This document shows positions 58,401 through 64,000 of a DNA stretch of 64,000 bases, piece by piece (within the stretch, counting starts at the first letter, position 1; each line of letters opens with the position of its first letter). The notes beneath the pieces are model-generated. The model was given only the letters and a program-made list of their open reading frames with translations. It made no database searches and was not told the DNA's origin. The translations under genes were made by a program, and so were the position numbers. Source of the DNA: Taenia hydatigena (taxonomy: Eukaryota; Platyhelminthes; Cestoda; Cyclophyllidea; Taeniidae); NCBI GenBank assembly GCA_036345935.2, contig JADWOT020000002.1:14710899-14774898 (forward strand), written 5' to 3'.

Positions 58401-61030
58401 CCTAGAAGTTGGTTCGATCTGTGCTGTGCCCTCGAAGTCTATTCATAAATGCAATGTGACAGCTACATTTCCCAAATTGTTGCATTAATCGTGTCAGTGG
58501 AATTTGTCGTACTCATTGGATGCAGATGAAGCAGCTGTGCCCTTCCTTCTTCGCTGACGATCTGAACGTCGTCTCCTGTAACTTCAGTAGACGCGATCGG
58601 AACAAGCCTAAATCAAGGTCGTGAAGGTCATGCTGCAACTGAGGCGTCAACGTGCAACCTACTCCATCGTCTCACAGCGTGTCACTCCATCGCCTTTATT
58701 GACATCGCTCCTTTAAGCCTACGGTTGTTCCTGCAGATTCGAAGATGTTTCTAGGATAGAGTTTTTGGTGGCGCAGGTGGTGGGTGGATGCAAACATCGA
58801 ATTTTACCGCGCAAAATGGGGACAACTGGACAAATGAAGCTGAACATTAGCAGTTTTTCTTTTGACTCTGCAAAGGATAGGTATTTTGCGATAGCTGTGC
58901 TGCTGAAGGGCGTTTCGGCAATCAGCGTTTGCTGATAGAACTTTGTCGAAACTGTTGGAAGTTTGTCGCGAAGTGGGGAGCGACGTGGTAGGCAGAAAAA
59001 GCCAAGTACGGATGTATGGAGGAAGTCACTCGCCGACTTATAGGTGCGTAAAAATGTGCATTATGTACATTTGATAAGCCCTTATTTATGCATGCTATTT
59101 GCTGTTTATGCTCTTTGATGACGTGTGGCGCCTGAGTGCGGGATGTAGTGTTTTGCATCAGCCATAGTCACCGTCTGTTCTATGGGAATCCAACGCTGGT
59201 TTAGGAATAACCGTGTCTCTTACGCATTTTCCACGCGTCCCATTTGTTAGGGGATTTCACCCGGCACTGGTATGTTTTAAATATTGTTAGTTCCAGCTTT
59301 TGTGCTCATTGACATCTGGCCATGCCACTGCCTGAATTTGTCCATCTTGCGCATCTTGTTATCGCTTTCCGTTTGGAAGAGCGGATGGCTTAGGATCGTC
59401 TGTTGCTCCTATTTTTACAACAGACTGTGATGATCACCTCCAAACGAATGTTCCTATTTCCAAATTCGGGACGGTAGCATGGCATAATGCACAATTGTAT
59501 CAAAGTAGCATGTTCTAAATAGTCTGCTCGTGGTTAGAATTCCTGCTGCTGCTTCACCTCTTCGCATTGTTTTGCGGAGTTGAGGGGGACCATCTCGTAA
59601 TTTAATGCCCATTTTTACGCACGCTCGAATTTCGCTAAATGTCAAGCAATTTTCTGGGTTCCTTTCCACTGATGTTATTTTGTAAATGAGCAAAAAGGCA
59701 TGGAAGAGGACACGACTTTGACTGTTGAGTGTTCCTTGTGTAAACTACCGAACTGTGCACGTTTATTATTGTCAAAAGATGCATCCTGGAATGTCTGCCA
59801 CCGAAATACTTGTGAATGAAATGTTTATTGGGAACTTATTGTCACGGTGATAAATTTGAAGGCAACCCACTGATTGCCTCGATTTGTTCGCTCCTTCTGC
59901 TGTAGCACCGTAGTGGTTTCGGCGTGGTCTTCGCTGCCTCCGCCTTAGACGTAGTATTAATTAGCTTTGGCTTTAGCTGTTTTTACCTCGATACAAATAG
60001 CCGGTTGGCGGGTCGTGGGGACAGGAAGGAGTGCAGGTTTGGCATCTCCCTTGGGTTAGCAGGGTTATGATTTCTGACGGCCATTAATTAGTTGATGTCT
60101 TCCAAAACAGACAAACCTGCATTGGCAAGCGTTAAGTATCCTCTATTTCTCTACTTGCGATCTTTTTATTTATCTCTTGATTGGGCTATTTGACCGGTAG
60201 ATGTGTGGGTGGATAGACAGGGGAAGGTGGGGGGATCTGTTTATTTCGCTGTCTGTGGACCTGCCCGCCTAGTTATCTTTATCAGCTTCTCCCCAGCGGC
60301 ATGAGATGTGACGTTGGAACGTTTGTGCATTCCTGTCTGATGTGATTGGTCGTGTTGGAATCGCTTCATCTTCATCGGAACATTTGACTGTCGGAGACGC
60401 TAAAGTAACACCCTGACGCCCTCGCGACTCGTGTTTCGAAGAGCATTGCTTCATTTTGATCACATTGCTGCCAGCAATGATTAAGGTAGAAGTTAGTCAT
60501 CATGGAAAAGAATGGAATATTCCCTTTTATCCAGCTGCCTTAATTACGCACGGTATTTGTGGTTCTACCGTTTGAAGCGCATGCACATATTGGCTGGTCT
60601 ATTACACATAATGTTGGTTGACTGAGTGCTGTCATGCGTGTGTCCGATGCAGTGCAGCTGTATGTGCACTGGGTAGTGTGGGAGGAGGAGGGGGTACTGC
60701 AGCACTTGGAAATATGGCGCATTTTTCGCGTTCCTTGTTTAACGCGGCGTTTAATGTTGAGCTGATAAGCCCCACGTAGACATGGCCAAAGGCGAGGTGC
60801 ATCCATTTGGCACCCTAGTACCGTGACATTAATTGGCTGTCTGTCACATGAGTGCTTTTTGCAGTGCGCCGCCTTTTTGTGGTATATGAATGACAGTGAT
60901 GAGAATCTGGGTGTGACAGCCGTCGCAAGTGGTGTATTGTGCTCGCCTTTCCCTCTACTAATGGCACTCTTTGTAACCATCACACCTGTGTGTTCTTGTT
61001 TATTCACACAGACGCAGTGTTTTCTTTACT
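55430..61030 (+). repeat. Block C: second copy of the 5.6-7 kb segment
   Basis: Colinear with block B; anchor pairs are listed there. C lacks the second 590-bp subunit and a stretch equivalent to about 38150-38800 of B. An open frame from about 58258 to 58450 follows an acceptor TTTCATTTCAG and reads DDGPEPRDAKNVPACGG, but the matching B frame carries a stop and the differences fall on all three codon positions, so coding is not supported. A TATATATATATA run is at 56170-56182. Confidence 0.88.
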
Positions 61031-61784
61031 CCATACCAAATTGGTGAGATGATGAAATGCTTTAACAAGAAAAACTACCTCAGTATGAGCGAACACGGAG
61101 AACTGGCACGTCTCATCAACTTTGTTAGACCTCAGGTTGGTTAAGCTTTAAGGTTTTATATGAACTTGTTCGCTGGATAGATATTAGTGTATAGCGATTA
61201 ACTGTCTACGGTTGAGTTGTCGATTCTCGTCATACTTTTGACTCTTCTGTTAGGTTAATGGGCAGTTCCAGAATCAGCGCTACGAAAGAAAGAGGGCCGG
61301 TGGGGAAATTTTTAGCAATGTGACGCCTGTAACACAGCCAAATGTCCGTGTCTTGGAGGGTTTTCTCTGTCGATGGCCCATATCTATACATGGTAACTGC
61401 GATGTTGGTCCGACGTCGTGGATGAGTTTTGAATGCGATGAGCCAATGGAAAGTGGGTTCTGATTCGATTGGCTCATAGACAAAGGTACTTTTAGCGTTG
61501 TAATTGTTTGTCTTTTGTCTGGGCTCAGGAAACCAGCCAAACTTAAACCAGGAGCAATAGCAGCCGTGTCCAATCACTTTCGGCTGAAATTTAAAATTCA
61601 CCGGCTCAGATTTGCACCACCTTCATTGGCGCTGGCAGTAGTGGGTCATTTGGTAAATATGCACACATATCTGTGCGTGCATGATGCCCTACTGGTTAAT
61701 ACTACGGCTATTTCCTGTTAAGTGAGGGCTAATCAGGTTGACAAACATCGCAAATGGAGTTGGAAAGAATCACAAGAGAAATAA
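61012..61784 (+). CDS. Candidate 3' end of gene P3, four exons, unknown protein
   Basis: Phase-consistent plus-strand chain: 61012-61135 (acceptor ATTCACACAG; RSVFFTPYQIGEMMKCFNKK and onward, phase 0 out), 61254-61456 (acceptor CTCTTCTGTTAG; VNGQFQNQRYERKRAGGEIF, an NVT sequon, GNCDVGPTSWMSFECDEP), 61529-61652 (acceptor TTTTGTCTGGGCTCAG; KPAKLKPGAIAAVSNHF to RFAPPSLALAVVGHL, donor GTAAAT) and 61737-61784 (VDKHRKWSWKESQEK, stop). Introns are 118, 72 and 84 bp. The donors after exons 1 and 2 (GTTGGT and GTTCTG) are weak. Exon 1 starts within the last homology to block B, where the frame is not kept. AATAAA occurs near 62090. Confidence 0.4.
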
Positions 61785-64000
61785 CGGAAGCCTTTACAGA
61801 GTGCGTCATAAGACAGCTAAAAATGGCGTTTGTGTTTTCAGCGGGACAGTGATTTTGGGCAGCCCTTGCAGGAAGCATGCAAGTGTGTTGATTTCTCTTG
61901 ATTTATTTGCATTTCTATCGACGTTCAACAAGTGCTTTTGACCAAGGAGGTCAGCGCTTAACATCGAGACGCGGCATCACCTGTCCTTCATTTAATGTGG
62001 GCTCTCCACAGTTGCGTCAAAGAGCTGATATGAGGGATGCTGTTAGATCTCATGCAAATGACAGTATCTATCAGTGAAGAAGATAAATGAAATAAATGCA
62101 AGATTTTGGCGTCCTAAGTAATGCTACCATCACCGTGTGTGATATGACTGCGCAGGAGAGCGTGGCAATTAAGAATGCTACCTACGCACACGGATTTTCT
62201 TCAACAACCTTCTTTGTGCCACGATACCAATTTACGCAGCCTGGTCCAAGTGATCCATTTAATCGTGCCATATCAACAACTTTATAGAATAAGGCTAATT
62301 AATAAGAGCAATAGAAAAGTGGCTTAAGAATATAACATTGCTAAGATCTTGGGTTTGGGAAAACCTTGAGTCTGCAACAGGGTAGGAGGAGGAGTAGAAG
62401 GCAATTTGTAGTAGCCACACGTTGCTGCGATTTATAATGCGAACACGTGTATGCAAATTCACTATTGTTAGGACCTGCAGCATCATCCACATCAAACAAC
62501 CCAGGTCGCAAATCTTGTGGCTTGCAATGCCGATGCACAGACGTGAAACAGCCGTGAAGATCGTGAAAGTTGTCAACTTTTTGGGTGATCTATCGCAATT
62601 CCACGCAGTTAATGGAGGCTTCCTTTCTCAATAAATGCAAAGATTCTTCCACTTCACTTACTAATGTCAAGTCCTACCATCTGTAAGGCAAGCATCTTCC
62701 ATCTCATGTGACCATTCACGGAATGCCTTGTGACGCCAACTTGCGTTGGCAATGAAAGTGGCTGACAAAAAACCATCTCTCACACATGTTGCAATCATTC
62801 GCTTTAGCTAGTAAGACATTCACAATAAATGTAAGTGTTAGTGGAGAAAATCATTAAGAATGAGTGATGAATGGATAAAGTGAACAAAGATTTGAAGAAA
62901 CGAATGTGCTTTTGCAGCGAATACAATTTTCGGCTCGTCCAACGCGACCGCAAAAGCACACTGCTGATGCGAAGGGGAAGTGGATTGTACAACTGCGCTC
63001 CTCACTGACCGCCTTGTCGCCGTGTGTTTGCGATTGGCACTGCGAAACAGTTTAGTCAGACTTAAGGGCAAGTTGTTAGTCACCAAGTAAGAAAATGCTG
63101 ATGATTATAGGTGATGTTAACTGAATGGCTGGGGCCTAATTCAGTTCATGGAGCATGTCAAAATTAAGCGCTACAATCATTGTTATAGAATATAACATTA
63201 GCTTGCGTGTGTGGACCAGAAAAAAGGGTGGGACAGGTAGCTCTGTTCCCTTCTAAATCGGTGAGGTCGTCTTGGAGCGATTGAAGCAAACTAAATAGCG
63301 GATGTTCCTAGTGAGGAAAAAGATGTGTTGGCCGCCACGTTACACAATTAATTTCCTCACCGCCGCTGGGCAGCGCATTCAGGCGGTGCCCTTTTAAAGT
63401 GCAAGGCAATGCATATGTCAAGTGGTCCGCTAAAAGCCCATCCAACTTTACCCCTAGCACGTATTCCATCCTTCTCAAAAAGAAGCAAATTTGCAGCCAA
63501 ATCCCACAGTTCCCTTAACTAGGGCAAACTGGATAAAATAAGCGCCGAGGTCAACCTCGTTCATCCTTTGTTTATGCTTGGCGCGACCACACGAGGCATG
63601 CTTCCAGAATACCCGTTACATACTTTCTACCCATGGCTGCCTATTGGTGGGTGGGATCGTTGACGTAATCGTGCAATGATCAGAGAGATGCGTTTGCACG
63701 CTTGTGCGTTTACTCCAGCCTTGCAGAAGAATAAGTCTCAGCAAAGACGTGATCCAGCGGGCAAGTGCTAACGTGATCAGATGGCTACTAATGGAACCAG
63801 GATAAGGTGATGAGACGTTGATTGTAAGGCACCCATCAAGCCAACTTGTCCATGTAAAAGGAAATTTTGGGAAGTAAAATGGACCTATAGAACTTGGAAG
63901 TGACATGGAACATTACTGCTGATCGCTTTGATGGGTTAAGCGTAGTCATTGCTTATGCGTGTGGTGCATCGAACTGTGTGGGCTTTCACCTCCATAGCAA
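61785..64000. other. No firmly supported gene
   Basis: Contains an AATAAA near 62090 that could serve candidate gene P3. Plus-strand frames at 61738-61941, 62096-62287 (two NAT sequons) and 62422-62634 look protein-like but lack paired splice sites. From 62640 to 64000 I see nothing: no repeat partner, no splice-bounded frame. Confidence 0.45.

Overview
This looks like nuclear DNA from a eukaryote, most likely an invertebrate animal; I cannot name the organism. It is moderately AT-rich. No open frame exceeds about 180 codons, and there is no bacterial gene spacing, rRNA, recognisable tRNA or CRISPR array. The number of frames of 60 codons or more, roughly 190 over both strands, is about what chance gives for this composition. 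No protein here could be matched to a named family, so every coding call is a splice-site-based model of low to moderate confidence.

What can be read directly is duplication. A segment at about 31.0-41.9 kb (element R2, block J, block B) recurs in the same order and orientation at about 51.6-61.0 kb (R2, J, block C). A third, inverted copy of the first part of B/C lies at 1.2-2.96 kb (A). A tandem pair of about 1.6 kb units fills 43.4-46.6 kb (D, E). Three large inverted repeats occur: a near-palindrome at 4.69-6.22 kb with a short loop; arms at 22.5-23.9 and 28.3-29.6 kb, each holding an 88-bp minisatellite, around a 4.4 kb loop; and arms at 47.0-48.3 and 53.5-54.8 kb around a 5.2 kb loop. 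Smaller direct pairs are R3 (19.35 and 29.9 kb), F/G (48.4 and 50.4 kb) and I (14.4 and 34.2 kb). There is also a tandem array of about 180-bp units at 52.4-53.5 kb. Copies are old by eye (roughly 75-90% identical), except the first 395 bp of R3, which is about 99% identical.

Possible genes sit mostly in single-copy gaps. On the minus strand, exon chains lie at 10.74-11.72 kb and 12.6-13.7 kb; the second ends in an EGF-like cysteine pattern and a C-terminal membrane helix. On the plus strand, chains with consistent intron phases lie at 25.6-27.6 kb (inside the loop of an inverted repeat), 42.1-42.8 kb (just after block B) and 61.0-61.8 kb (at the end of block C). They look like short-exon, Cys- or N-glycosylation-site-rich extracellular proteins, but that is inference. 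Paired repeat copies show no excess of third-codon-position change in their open frames, so the repeats themselves look non-coding.
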